In this document: positions 8,436 to 17,254 of the stretch, piece by piece
Layout: each line of letters opens with the position of its first letter
How positions within the stretch are numbered: the first letter of the stretch is position 1
Assembly: GCF_000498755.1 (NCBI RefSeq)
Contig: NZ_AXUS01000015.1
Location: 25,806 to 89,805 of the forward strand
Direction of reading: 5' to 3'
Source: Clostridioides mangenotii TR
GTDB taxonomy: Bacteria > Bacillota > Clostridia > Peptostreptococcales > Peptostreptococcaceae
Length of the DNA stretch: 64,000 nucleotides
Program-made: the position numbers and the translations under genes
Notes under the pieces: model-generated
Databases searched by the model: none
What the model was told of the DNA's origin: nothing
What the model saw: only the letters and a program-made list of their open reading frames with translations

Positions 8436-9242
8436 TCATCTTTGTGACTTACTTTTCAACATATCCTTTTCTTCGCTTTTCTCTTTTGAAATTGCGTAGT
8501 ACGGTATAGTCAAAAATAAGATCGCTCCAACTATGTTGCCCAGTGTTACTATAAGAATATTATAGAAGTAGCCCCCAAGCGTAATTGCTGCACCCATAGG
8601 CTTTAATAATCCAACTGTAAGCAAAGTCATATTAGCGATACTATGCTCATATCCTGAAGTTATAAAAGCAAATAGACACCAAAATATCATTATAAGTTTT
8701 CCGCTCTCTGATTTCAGCTTATAATTACACCATACAGCTAAACAAACTAGTATATTACAAAGCATACCTCTAAAAAATAATTGTATTGGTTCGATGCTCA
8801 TTTTAGTTGCAGTTGTAGCCGCTATAAACTCGCCTACTGGCCCTTCTGCAAGCCCTGCACCAATAAACATAAGTGATACTATAATTGCTCCTATCCAGTT
8901 CCCTAGATAACAAACAACCCATAATTTGATAGTTTGCTTTAAGTTGACTGTCTTTTTTAACATTCCTGCCGTCATAATCATATTATTCCCTGTGAATAAC
9001 TCTGACCCTGCCAAAAGTACTAAACTAAGTGCTATCCCAAAAGTTGCACCCATGAAAATCTTTACGTATGGTGCACCTGCGAGCATTCCACCTGATGTAT
9101 AGATAAATAAGATAGCTAATCCCACGTATAAGCCAGCTAGCATTGATGCCATTAAATAACCAGTAAAATTACTTTCTAAAAACATAACTTTTTTTCTGGC
9201 AGTCTCTACTATTACCGAAAACTCCTCTTGAAACATATACAC
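8436..9242 (-). CDS. formate/nitrite transporter (FNT) family channel
   Basis: 268 aa with about six membrane segments. Family features include the N-terminal half ASMLAGLYVGLAIL, GSELFTGNN after TM2 (the L-F-G-N loop of FocA/NirC) and CNILVCLAVW in TM4. These pentameric channels move formate, nitrite or hydrosulfide across the inner membrane, often with protons. The sequence does not decide between formate (FocA) and nitrite/hydrosulfide types; no formate lyase or nitrite reductase lies nearby. It is a single-gene transcript with its own terminator. Confidence 0.88.
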   Translation of the reverse strand: MYMFQEEFSVIVETARKKVMFLESNFTGYLMASMLAGLYVGLAILFIYTSGGMLAGAPYVKIFMGATFGIALSLVLLAGSELFTGNNMIMTAGMLKKTVNLKQTIKLWVVCYLGNWIGAIIVSLMFIGAGLAEGPVGEFIAATTATKMSIEPIQLFFRGMLCNILVCLAVWCNYKLKSESGKLIMIFWCLFAFITSGYEHSIANMTLLTVGLLKPMGAAITLGGYFYNILIVTLGNIVGAILFLTIPYYAISKEKSEEKDMLKSKSQR

Positions 9243-9443
9243 ACCTCTTTATCATTTTATTTAATCTAAGTATAACAAATCTATATTAAGCTTCACAATA
9301 AAAAATTCGTATTACTATATTATTAATAAAGTTAATTACTAACATAGTTAATATTATAAACTCGTTATACTTTATATTACATTAATTATAATAAAATAAC
9401 TAAATATTAGCACTTTAATATGTATTATTGAGACAATAAAAAA

Positions 9444-9467
9444 ACTAGCTTAAAATATTAAGCTAGT
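9444..9467 (-). terminator. terminator of the tRNA-Lys/tRNA-Glu transcript
   Basis: ACTAGCTTAA / TTAAGCTAGT perfect 10-bp stem followed by TTTTTTTATTG on the minus strand, just beyond tRNA-Glu. The region between it and the FNT gene (9243-9443) is AT-rich, with nothing else seen. Confidence 0.9.
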
Positions 9468-9484
9468 CTATATGTTGTAGTAAA

Positions 9485-9560
9485 TGGTGACCCGTAGGGG
9501 AATCGAACCCCTGTTACCGCCGTGAAAGGGCGGTGTCTTGACCGCTTGACCAACGGGCCA
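9485..9560 (-). tRNA. tRNA-Glu (anticodon TTC)
   Basis: Cloverleaf with anticodon loop CTTTCAC on a CCGCC/GGCGG stem, TTCGATT T-loop and encoded CCA. Confidence 0.96.
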
Positions 9561-9565
9561 CTTAT

Positions 9566-9641
9566 TGGTGATCTATCCGCGACTCGAACGCGGGACACCC
9601 TGATTAAAAGTCAGGTGCTCTACCGACTGAGCTAATAGACC
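9566..9641 (-). tRNA. tRNA-Lys (anticodon TTT)
   Basis: Cloverleaf with anticodon loop CTTTTAA on a CTGA/TCAG stem, encoded CCA. It lies 5 bp upstream of tRNA-Glu and is probably cut from one transcript. It closely resembles tRNA-Lys(CTT) at 62672-62747. Confidence 0.96.
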
Positions 9642-9753
9642 GTATTTTTTTGTCTCTGTTTTACCACAAGTAAGATTATATCGTGTGACAGATATTTCGT
9701 CAATACTTTTTTACAAAATTATTTATTTTTTTTATATTTTCTACAAAAATATA

Positions 9754-9795
9754 GGGAAAAGCACAAAAGTACCTAAAATCTTTTGTGATTTCCCC
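9754..9795 (-). terminator. terminator of purA
   Basis: GGGAAAAgCACAAAAG / CTTTTGTGatTTCCCC long stem, then TATATTTTTG on the minus strand; 63 bp past the purA stop. Confidence 0.85.
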
Positions 9796-9857
9796 ACTTT
9801 TTTAATAAATTCTTTGCTTTTTGTTTATAAATTTCAAATAAAATCTATCTCTAATTC

Positions 9858-11147
9858 CTAAGAAAATATATTTCTTCTAACTATCGTTTGAAGTCTATTT
9901 GGTCCAACTGATACTATATCAGCACTAACTCCTATAAGTTCTTCTATTCTCTTAATGTACTTTTTAGCGTTTTCTGGAAGTTCATCGTAGTTAGTAACTT
10001 TAGTTATATCTTCGTTCCATCCATCTAATTCTTCATAAACTGGCTCACATTTTGCAAGATCATCTAAAGATGCTGGGAAGTTTTTGATTATCTTATCTCC
10101 CATTTTGTAAGCAGTACATATTTTTAATTTGTCAAAACCGCTAAGTACGTCTAATAACATGAAAGACATGCTAGTAAGTCCATTTACTCTCGCAGCATAA
10201 CTAACCATAACAGCATCGAACCAACCACATCTTCTCGGTCTACCTGTTACTACTCCAAATTCATTTCCTTGCTTTCTTATTTGTTCGCCTATTTCGTTGT
10301 TTAACTCAGTAACAAATGGTCCTTCTCCAACTCTTGTTGTATAAGACTTAACTATACCAACAACGTCTTTTATCATGTTTGGTCCAACTCCAGCTCCTAC
10401 TGCAAATCCTCCTGATATAGGATGTGAAGAAGTAACAAATGGATACGTTCCAAGGTCTAAGTCTAGGAATGTTCCTTGAGCACCTTCAAATAATACTTTT
10501 TTTCCTTCTTTTATAGCATCGTATACTACTACTGTAGTGTCATCTATGAATTTTCTAATTTGATCAGCATATCCTAAGTATTCATTGTATATAGTTTCAA
10601 AGTCGAATAGCTCTTCTTTTCCGTATATATTTTTTACTATTTTATTTTTAGCTTCTATTTGAGGCTTTAATTTAGCTGCAAATATATCTTTGTCCATTAG
10701 ATCACATATTCTTATTCCAGATCTTTCAGTTTTATCCATATAGCAAGGTCCGATACCATTTTTAGTAGTACCTATTTTATTGTCTCCCCTAGCTTCTTCA
10801 GCTAAAGCATCTATTTCCTTGTGATATGGGAATATAACATGCGCTCTGTCACTTATTTTTATGTTATCTGGGTTTATAATCCCCTTTTCAAACATCTCTA
10901 GTTCTTTTAAAAATCCTTTTGGGTCAAAAACTATTCCGTTCCCTATTACATTTATAGCTTCTGGATTTAATATTCCTGATGGTATTAAACGCAGTGCATA
11001 TTTTTTATCTCCAACTACTAGAGTATGACCAGCATTGTTTCCACCTTGTCCTCTTATTACTACATCGGCTTGTGTTGCAAGATAATCTATAACCTTACCT
11101 TTACCTTCGTCACCCCACTGAGAACCTACAACCGCAACTGTTTTCAT
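9858..11147 (-). CDS. purA: adenylosuccinate synthetase
   Basis: 429 aa from the ATG at 11147. AGAGGTGG lies 5 nt upstream, and the upstream GTG at 11156 is part of that ribosome site. GTP-dependent ligation of aspartate to IMP is the first committed step to AMP. The N-terminal GSQWGDEGKGK P-loop, NNAGHT, the GTTKNGIGP loop, FEGAQGTFLDLDLGTYPFVTSS and the C-terminal VGPNR(L) are all present. It follows a 102-aa unknown gene; the dnaB-purA neighbourhood is typical of clostridia. The upstream gap carries a cluster of DnaA-box-like sites, so replication-linked control is possible. Confidence 0.98.
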   Translation of the reverse strand: MKTVAVVGSQWGDEGKGKVIDYLATQADVVIRGQGGNNAGHTLVVGDKKYALRLIPSGILNPEAINVIGNGIVFDPKGFLKELEMFEKGIINPDNIKISDRAHVIFPYHKEIDALAEEARGDNKIGTTKNGIGPCYMDKTERSGIRICDLMDKDIFAAKLKPQIEAKNKIVKNIYGKEELFDFETIYNEYLGYADQIRKFIDDTTVVVYDAIKEGKKVLFEGAQGTFLDLDLGTYPFVTSSHPISGGFAVGAGVGPNMIKDVVGIVKSYTTRVGEGPFVTELNNEIGEQIRKQGNEFGVVTGRPRRCGWFDAVMVSYAARVNGLTSMSFMLLDVLSGFDKLKICTAYKMGDKIIKNFPASLDDLAKCEPVYEELDGWNEDITKVTNYDELPENAKKYIKRIEELIGVSADIVSVGPNRLQTIVRRNIFS

Positions 11148-11225
11148 ATGTTCCACCTCTACTCATATATTATCGAATGTTTTACATATATATACTATCA
11201 AATATTCGTTATTAATTCAAACAAT

Positions 11226-11534
11226 TTAACAACTTAATAACTTTAATACATGTTTTTCTATCTCTGACAAGTCTTTCAATGACTTGATCTTGTTTTGATT
11301 TTCTTTTATATAATTTACAGCTATTTCTAGTTTATCCACACTTTCTAGCTTAAGCATAGGTACTACTTCACCTATATTTGTATTTGTAAGGTTTATAATT
11401 ACTTCATTGCCTTTATCCTCTGCAAAGATAATTATTCCTTCTTTTATTTCATTGTCTACTATTCTAATTAAATTTATTTCGTTATTTATCTTAACAAAAT
11501 CAGGATAAAAATATAATATGCTTATTTTTTCCAT
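11226..11534 (-). CDS. hypothetical protein between dnaB and purA
   Basis: 102 aa, acidic, with no membrane segment or recognised motif. The N-terminal half looks beta-rich (ILYFYPDFVKINNEINLIRIV); the C-terminal 40 residues look helical (VNYIKENQNKIKSLKDLSEI). The start is ATG with GGTGA upstream. It lies 78 bp upstream of purA on the same strand, probably co-transcribed, and is immediately preceded by the DnaA-box-like cluster. Function unknown; coding is supported by ribosome site, codon composition and position. Confidence 0.7.
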   Translation of the reverse strand: MEKISILYFYPDFVKINNEINLIRIVDNEIKEGIIIFAEDKGNEVIINLTNTNIGEVVPMLKLESVDKLEIAVNYIKENQNKIKSLKDLSEIEKHVLKLLSC

Positions 11535-11633
11535 AATATTTTCACCGACCCTTCGTTTTTAAAATTAATAAAAAACGTAAATATATAAACTTTAAACTTC
11601 TTTTTTTACACTTGATAACAGTGATTTATAAGT

Positions 11634-11786
11634 TTATTCACATAAATATACATGTTATTCACATTTATCAACAGGCTATCTGTGGATACTGTGTATAAAC
11701 ATATATCTATTTTTCAATGTTTATAGATATTTTACCGACATATATCCACATTTTTGTTGTAAAAAGAAAGGTTGTTCTGTGGACAT
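11634..11786. promoter_or_regulatory. cluster of DnaA-box-like sites upstream of the purA transcript
   Basis: Six 9-mers within 153 bp resemble the DnaA box TTATCCACA: 11634 TTATTCACA, 11655 TTATTCACA, 11665 TTATCAACA, 11681 TGTGGATAC (reverse), 11742 ATATCCACA (each 8/9) and 11778 TGTGGACAT (reverse, 7/9). They fill the dnaB-to-102-aa gap. No perfect box is present and dnaA is not here, so this is not the chromosomal origin. It could be a DnaA-regulated promoter or a DnaA-titrating cluster as known in Bacillus. Confidence 0.55.
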
Positions 11787-11807
11787 ATGTGTATATTTAT
11801 CGGATTT

Positions 11808-13136
11808 TTAAAGATCTCTAAGCTTGTCTCCAAATCTCTGAACTTCACCTAACCATACTAGCTCAACAGCACCTGTTTCTCCATGTCTGTTTTTAGAAAT
11901 GATAACTTCACATATATTCTTGCTCTCTGAATCTGAATTGTAGTACTCATCTCTGTATAAAAACATTACTATATCCGCATCCTGCTCTATAGAACCAGAT
12001 TCTCTAAGATCTGAAAGCATAGGTCTGTGATCTGCCCTCTGCTCAGGAGCACGAGAAAGCTGAGATAATGCTATAACAGGACAGTTAAGCTCTTTGGCAA
12101 GTATCTTTAACGATCTTGATATCTGAGCTATCTCCTGCTGTCTACTCTCATTTTTTCCATCTCCCTCCATAAGTTGAAGGTAATCTATAAGTACTAAATC
12201 CAATCCCTGCTCGATCTTAAGTTTTCTGCATTTCGATCTAAGCTCCGATATTTTAATACCTGGTGTATCATCTATATGGATCTTAGTATCAGAAAGTACA
12301 GCCATTGCATCTATAATTCTAGGCCAATCACTATCCCCTAGTGTACCAGTCTTTATTCTTTTAAGATCAACACTAGACTGAGACGATAGCATACGCTGTA
12401 CAAGCTGTTCTTTAGACATTTCAAGACTAAATACTGCTACAGACGCATTGCCCTTTATAGCGGCATTTTGAACCAGATTCAGAGAAAAAGCGGTCTTACC
12501 CATTGCAGGTCTGGCCGCTATAAGTATGAGGTCTGTTCTCTGAAATCCATTCATTTTCTTATTCAGGTCTTTAAACCCTGTTGTCACACCTGTAACATCG
12601 CTCTTGTTTGTATACAATTGTTCAATCATATCATAAGTATCCATTAAGACTTCATTTATAGGTTTGAAATCATCACTGGCTTTTTCTTGCGATATATCAA
12701 AAATCTTTTTCTCCGCTTGATCTATTACATCTTCTATCTTTATAGATTTTTCGTATCCAAGTTTAATTATATCGTTTGATGCTTTTATTAGTTTTCTTAA
12801 TACAGATTTTTCTTTAACTATATCTGTATAGAATTTAACATTTGATGTGGTTGGAACTACAGTCGATAAACTAGTTATATAGCTGATTCCTCCTACATCA
12901 GTTAAGTGTCCTTTTCCTTTTAGTTCCTCGGTCAAAGTTATTATATCAATCGGTTCGCTTTTATTGCTAAGCGAGACCATACTTTCGTAAATAATCTTGT
13001 GTGCCTCTTTATAAAAATCATCTGGATTTATAATTTCTGCAACAGTAATCATTGCATCTTTATCCAGAAGTATCGATCCGAGTATTGATTGTTCGGACTC
13101 GACACTATGAGGGGGAACTCTCGTTATATCTTCCAT
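11808..13136 (-). CDS. dnaB: replicative DNA helicase DnaB
   Basis: 442 aa from the second ATG, spaced 5 nt from GAGGTG. Hexameric 5'-3' helicase of the replication fork. It has an N-terminal primase-interacting domain (PPHSVESEQSILG), a linker, then the RecA-like domain with Walker A ARPAMGKTAF, Walker B LVLIDYLQLM, and the C-terminal arginine-finger region LSDLRESGSIEQDADIV. Length is standard with no intein. It lies at the end of the yybS-gdpP-rplI-dnaB run, 18 bp after the restored rplI stop. Its loader (7100-8091) is nearby on the other strand. Confidence 0.98.
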   Translation of the reverse strand: MEDITRVPPHSVESEQSILGSILLDKDAMITVAEIINPDDFYKEAHKIIYESMVSLSNKSEPIDIITLTEELKGKGHLTDVGGISYITSLSTVVPTTSNVKFYTDIVKEKSVLRKLIKASNDIIKLGYEKSIKIEDVIDQAEKKIFDISQEKASDDFKPINEVLMDTYDMIEQLYTNKSDVTGVTTGFKDLNKKMNGFQRTDLILIAARPAMGKTAFSLNLVQNAAIKGNASVAVFSLEMSKEQLVQRMLSSQSSVDLKRIKTGTLGDSDWPRIIDAMAVLSDTKIHIDDTPGIKISELRSKCRKLKIEQGLDLVLIDYLQLMEGDGKNESRQQEIAQISRSLKILAKELNCPVIALSQLSRAPEQRADHRPMLSDLRESGSIEQDADIVMFLYRDEYYNSDSESKNICEVIISKNRHGETGAVELVWLGEVQRFGDKLRDL

Positions 13137-13153
13137 CATATCACCTCGAGAGA

Positions 13154-13602
13154 TTATTGCTTTTCTTTTACATCAACTCTTATATTTGTAGTTACTTTTG
13201 GGTGTATTTTTATCTCTACTTTAGTAGATCCCAAACTCTTATAGGCTCTTCTAGTACTATTTTTCTCTTATCTACATCTATATCTTTTTGCTTTTTAAGT
13301 TGCTCTGCTATGTCTTTAGAAGTTATCGATCCAAATAATCTTCCGCCTTCGCCAGCTTTTGTGTATATATCTATACTCACTTTTTCCATTTCTTTGCCTA
13401 AAAGTACAGCGTTGTCGTACTCTTGTTGAGCTCTAAACTCTTCTGATTTATTTTTTTCTTTTAGTTCTTTAACAGCTGTGCTATCTGCAGCTACAGCCAT
13501 CTTTTTAGGGAACAAGAAGTTTCTCGCATATCCATCACTTACTTCTTTCATTTCCCCTTTTTTACCAGTTCCCTTAACATCTTTAAGTAATATTACTTTC
13601 AT
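13154..13602 (-). CDS. rplI: 50S ribosomal protein L9, interrupted by a frameshift
   Basis: The intact N-terminal domain [17 protein letters not shown] and linker helix read to IVLEEPIR; then the frame goes to VWDLLK-stop at 13216 (128 aa against the usual 147-149). In the next frame the expected C-terminus follows directly: [16 protein letters not shown], then [10 protein letters not shown] and a stop at 13154. One base is missing at about 13233-13238 (a TTT or AGAG stretch on the coding strand). L9 binds 23S rRNA at the base of the L1 stalk and is dispensable in many bacteria, so a real mutation is tolerable, but sequence error fits equally. It lies 1 bp after gdpP. Confidence 0.88.
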
Positions 13603-15597
13603 CTATTCTTCCTCCTCTAAATAATCTAGTATTATGTCTTGAACCATTTTATACGCGTCTTCTAGAGTGACATCTTTTAGCTGTGCACCAGCTATGTCCA
13701 TATGTCCTCCCCCGCCTAACTTTTCCATAAGTACATGGACATTAATCTTTCCTAATGATCTAGAACTTATAAATACCTTACCATCTTTATGTCCAAGTAC
13801 AAATGATGCCTCAACTTGCTTTATATTAAGCAGTTCATCTGCAACTTGAGCTACTACTATATTTATATTGCTCATCTCGGTCTCTGAGTAAGCTATACAT
13901 ATTCTATCATCAATTATTTTTGCATTTTGTATTGTTTCTGCTTTTACTATAAAGTCCTTTACATCTGAGTTAAAGAACTTTTTAACTTCCACAGTATCTG
14001 CTCCTACTTTCTTTAGATATGATGCAGCCTCAAATGTTCTAACACCTGTTTTAAACGAAAAGTTCTTTGTATCCAGGCTTATTCCACCTAAAAGTCCTTC
14101 CGCTGTAAGTTTATTTATATTTACATCGTCTTCCATATACTGCACCAACTCTGTAACCATCTCACACGTAGATGATACATAAATTTCGTGGAATAAAAGA
14201 ACCGTATCGTTGATAAATTCCACACCTCTTCTGTGGTGATCTATCACAACAAGTTTTCTAGATATATTTAAAAGCTCCTCACACTCAGTATGATTAGGTC
14301 TATGTGTATCAACAACAACTACTAAGGTATCCTCTGTGCAATTATCTACAGCTTCCTCAGAAGTCACAAACAATCCATTGTAGTATTCAACTTCTTTAAG
14401 TTTATCTATAAATATTTCCACTGCCTCATTTTCGCTATCTAATACTATATTTGCACGCTTATCGCACGATTTACATATATCGTATATTCCAACTGCGGCT
14501 CCCATTGCGTCCATATCTGGATACTTATGCCCCATAATATATACGTTTTCACTCTGCTTGATTACCTCTCTAAGTGCGTGTCCTATAAGCCTAGACTTAA
14601 CTTTTGTCTTCTTTTCTACCGCTTTTGATTTACCACCGAAGAATATAAAGTTGTCTTTTGTCTTAACAACAGCTTGATCTCCGCCTCTTCCCAGAGCTAA
14701 ATCCAAAGCTCCAGTAGCTAACTCTAAATTATCCTTTAGAGAATCTCCATCCACACCGATCCCGATACTTATTGTAACTGGGAGGTTATTTCCATGGTCG
14801 ATTTCCCTTATTCTATCTAGAATTGAGAATTTTTCTTCTTCTAATTTTAGTAAATCTTCTTTATAAAGTACAACCATATACTTATCTCTAGCAGTTTTTT
14901 TGATTGCACAATTATTATTAGCTTCTAAAACTCCTAGTTCTCTTTCAATGTCCATATTAATAAGGGATCTATGCTCTTCTTTAGCACTTTCAATTACTTC
15001 ATTGTAACCGTCAACCTGAATCAACATCATTGCATTTTTTTCATTGTTGTAATCACTCTCAAGCTTCAGGCTATCAGTTTTATCCAGCCAATAAAGTATC
15101 ATGTAGTACTTTGCACTATCCTCTTTATCGTTTTTTACTACATTATATACGATTGTATACTCTCTATCTTTGAAGCTGATGTCAGTATACATCTCTTTAT
15201 TTTCATTTAAAACTTTTCTTAAATTAAGATCATTAATCAGTTCTTCTATATTCTGATTTAGAAGATCTTTAACATCCATCATTTCATAAAACTTCTTATT
15301 AAACCAAGATATATGCCCATCAAATTCAAGAATACAAAGCGGTATTGGCAAATTTAAAATCGCCTGCTTAGTTGTCTCGTCTATATTCAAAGACAGGCTC
15401 TGAATATAATCAGCCCATTCCTTTGTTCTCATTGTATTTAATCTCCAATTGTGGAAAACTAAGTACAAAAAACAAACAAAGAATGTGCCACCTATAAAAA
15501 AGTTGTAATAAATCAAAATAACGCTTAAAATTCCTATAGCTATTATATATAGATTTATCTCCGGCATATTGATCTTAAAGGTCGATCTCTTATTCAT
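13603..15597 (-). CDS. gdpP: c-di-AMP phosphodiesterase GdpP (DHH/DHHA1)
   Basis: 664 aa from the ATG 6 nt after AGGAGG. Two N-terminal membrane segments (about residues 12-50) are followed by a PAS-like domain (about 85-165), a degenerate GGDEF domain (about 180-310) and the DHH phosphoesterase with GHKYPDMDAMGAA, DTHRP and DHHRRG. The DHHA1 part ends in GGGGHMDIAGAQ. It hydrolyses c-di-AMP to pApA at the membrane, opposing DisA, whose gene is also in this window (47360-48430). The gene stands in the conserved yybS-gdpP-rplI-dnaB order. Confidence 0.95.
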   Translation of the reverse strand: MNKRSTFKINMPEINLYIIAIGILSVILIYYNFFIGGTFFVCFLYLVFHNWRLNTMRTKEWADYIQSLSLNIDETTKQAILNLPIPLCILEFDGHISWFNKKFYEMMDVKDLLNQNIEELINDLNLRKVLNENKEMYTDISFKDREYTIVYNVVKNDKEDSAKYYMILYWLDKTDSLKLESDYNNEKNAMMLIQVDGYNEVIESAKEEHRSLINMDIERELGVLEANNNCAIKKTARDKYMVVLYKEDLLKLEEEKFSILDRIREIDHGNNLPVTISIGIGVDGDSLKDNLELATGALDLALGRGGDQAVVKTKDNFIFFGGKSKAVEKKTKVKSRLIGHALREVIKQSENVYIMGHKYPDMDAMGAAVGIYDICKSCDKRANIVLDSENEAVEIFIDKLKEVEYYNGLFVTSEEAVDNCTEDTLVVVVDTHRPNHTECEELLNISRKLVVIDHHRRGVEFINDTVLLFHEIYVSSTCEMVTELVQYMEDDVNINKLTAEGLLGGISLDTKNFSFKTGVRTFEAASYLKKVGADTVEVKKFFNSDVKDFIVKAETIQNAKIIDDRICIAYSETEMSNINIVVAQVADELLNIKQVEASFVLGHKDGKVFISSRSLGKINVHVLMEKLGGGGHMDIAGAQLKDVTLEDAYKMVQDIILDYLEEEE

Positions 15598-15607
15598 TCT
15601 CATCCTC

Positions 15608-16566
15608 CTAAGTGGATTTGTTACTTTTAACTTTTCTAAAATCTAATACGCAGTCAAACATACCAATAACTGTTGCCCCAAGTATCCCTGCTAAAAAAAG
15701 TACTAGCAATAATACACATACTACTAATCCATTTTTTGATAGATTCTTTATATAGTAAGCATATAAAGATATCGCTTGTATTAAGAATAATACAGCAAAT
15801 GCAGAAAATAAATTAAGAATTATTAGTTCCTTATTCATTTTTAATCCAACTACATCTAATATCAGGATTGATATGTACATGAATATTAAAGCCCACACTG
15901 CATGACCTGGAAGAAAGATTTCAGTAAATTTGGCAGATTCTAATTTTTTCTTATTTATCCTATTCATAGCGAAAATACTCAAATAATAAACTATAAAGGA
16001 ATACATTATATTTTGTGCTATCAACCATATTGGCATAAAGTTTAGAAAATTGTTCATAACCTCATCCGCACTAATTGATTCCATACCTTTTATATTTTTA
16101 AATATAAGATTGCCTGACTCCATATCCATTGCTTTTATTTGTTCTTCAATCATTTGAGTTATTCCAGACATAAGATCAATTTTAAATGCAAAGTGTACAA
16201 TTGAAAAGTAAATTATTGTACTTATTAAAAAAATAATACTTCCCCAAAATATCGGCACAAGTTTATCAGCATTTTCATCTTTAAAACTTGTATTTATCAT
16301 TTTACCTATTAATATTCCAGGTAGCATAAATGTTATACATATATTTAATGTGTATGAAATATCTACACTAACCCAAAGCATAATAAATGTAATTATCACC
16401 GCTTGTACTGTAAGCTTGACATTGTTTTTAGCTCCCACTAAAACGTAAGTTACTGCAATAAGCGGGCTAAACAAACTTAGTACTGGAATATATACAAAAA
16501 TTGCTGCTAATGCAATGGTCAAAAAACTACACCGAGTAGTTGAGATGGCCTAATCTTTATCTCCAA
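15608..16566 (-). CDS. DUF2232 (YybS-like) membrane protein, frameshifted near its start
   Basis: A hydrophobic protein with about eight membrane segments, always found beside gdpP-rplI in clostridia; function unknown, perhaps an S-component-like transporter. The long frame begins only at TTIALAAIFVYIP after a TTG at 16522 with no ribosome site. The frame next to it reads LEIKIRPSQLLGVVF from a TTG at 16566 that has GGGAG 10 nt upstream, then stops at TGA inside a T6 run (16521-16526). Adding one T joins them into LLGVVFLTIALAAIF, so the true gene is probably 15608-16566 with one base missing. It starts 7 bp after the MazG-like gene. Confidence 0.78.
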
Positions 16567-16573
16567 TTCAGAA

Positions 16574-16894
16574 TCACTCCCTATTGTCTAAATGTTTCTC
16601 TAGATTGGTAAGATCTCCATACCATCTTTCAACACTATGATCTTCTTCTTTACCTATTTTTATTTTTTCTTTCACTTTATAATCAACATCTTTAAAACTA
16701 ATACCTAGTCTCTTTGCCAAAAGATACGTAATCATAATTATATTAGCAAGCGTATCTTGAATAGCTTCATCTAGTGGCTTTACTCCTTTGAAAAGCAAGT
16801 TGAATAGATCACTCACACTCATTAAAATTTCCGTCTTCATCCATTCAATTATCTTAATGTTTCTAGTTATCTCAGAACCTTTATCTACTCTCAC
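16574..16894 (-). CDS. MazG-like protein
   Basis: 106 aa. An all-helical MazG-like fold is suggested by KIIEWMKTEILMSVSDLFN followed by ANIIMITYLLAKRLGISF. In this all-alpha NTP-pyrophosphatase superfamily the E-E-x-x-D metal ligands are needed for catalysis, and I do not see a complete set, so it may not be an active pyrophosphatase. The start is GTG with GGAGGG 7 nt upstream. It leads the operon DUF2232-gdpP-rplI-dnaB; the position next to yybS is conserved in Peptostreptococcaceae-like genomes as far as I recall. Confidence 0.7.
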   Translation of the reverse strand: MRVDKGSEITRNIKIIEWMKTEILMSVSDLFNLLFKGVKPLDEAIQDTLANIIMITYLLAKRLGISFKDVDYKVKEKIKIGKEEDHSVERWYGDLTNLEKHLDNRE

Positions 16895-17254
16895 AAATCA
16901 GCCCTCCTTAATAAATATTATTATAACATAAATCATAATTTATTTAAGTATATATAGGAAAAAACGGCTCCACTGACTTAATTTTAGGTAAATAAATTTA
17001 AGTTAATTTATGACAAAAAAAGACTCTATTTTAAATTTAATTAAATATATTCTTACGTGATAGAGATTTGATAGTCCAATTAAAATGTTGTTTTGCTCCA
17101 AGACAATCTTTCTAAAATAAAAAATACCTTAATTATAGCTTTATGTATTGGAGTTGTCTTGAAATTAGATATATGCTAATATTAAAATAAATTAAAAAAT
17201 ATAATATTTATAATACAAAATAAATCTTAGCATTTTAAGATAGGAGAATATAAA
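16895..17254. promoter_or_regulatory. divergent control region between the MazG-like gene and luxS
   Basis: 360 bp, very AT-rich, no ORF. The CAAGACAA at about 17099 and TTGTCTTG at about 17155 form an inverted pair 48 nt apart in the luxS leader; the second copy could overlap a weak -35 (TTGTCT, 17 nt, TAATAT). I see no SAM riboswitch. The pair may be an operator or a long-range hairpin. Confidence 0.35.

Noticed and set aside
11535..11807. Chromosomal origin (oriC)
   Set aside because: No dnaA or dnaN nearby and no perfect DnaA box; better described as a DnaA-box-like cluster.
13052..13429. Plus-strand ORF of 125 aa across the dnaB start and rplI
   Set aside because: Antisense to two real genes, low-complexity Ser/Leu/Tyr product, no ribosome site.
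16895..17254. SAM riboswitch in front of luxS
   Set aside because: None of the conserved SAM-I core segments can be recognised.
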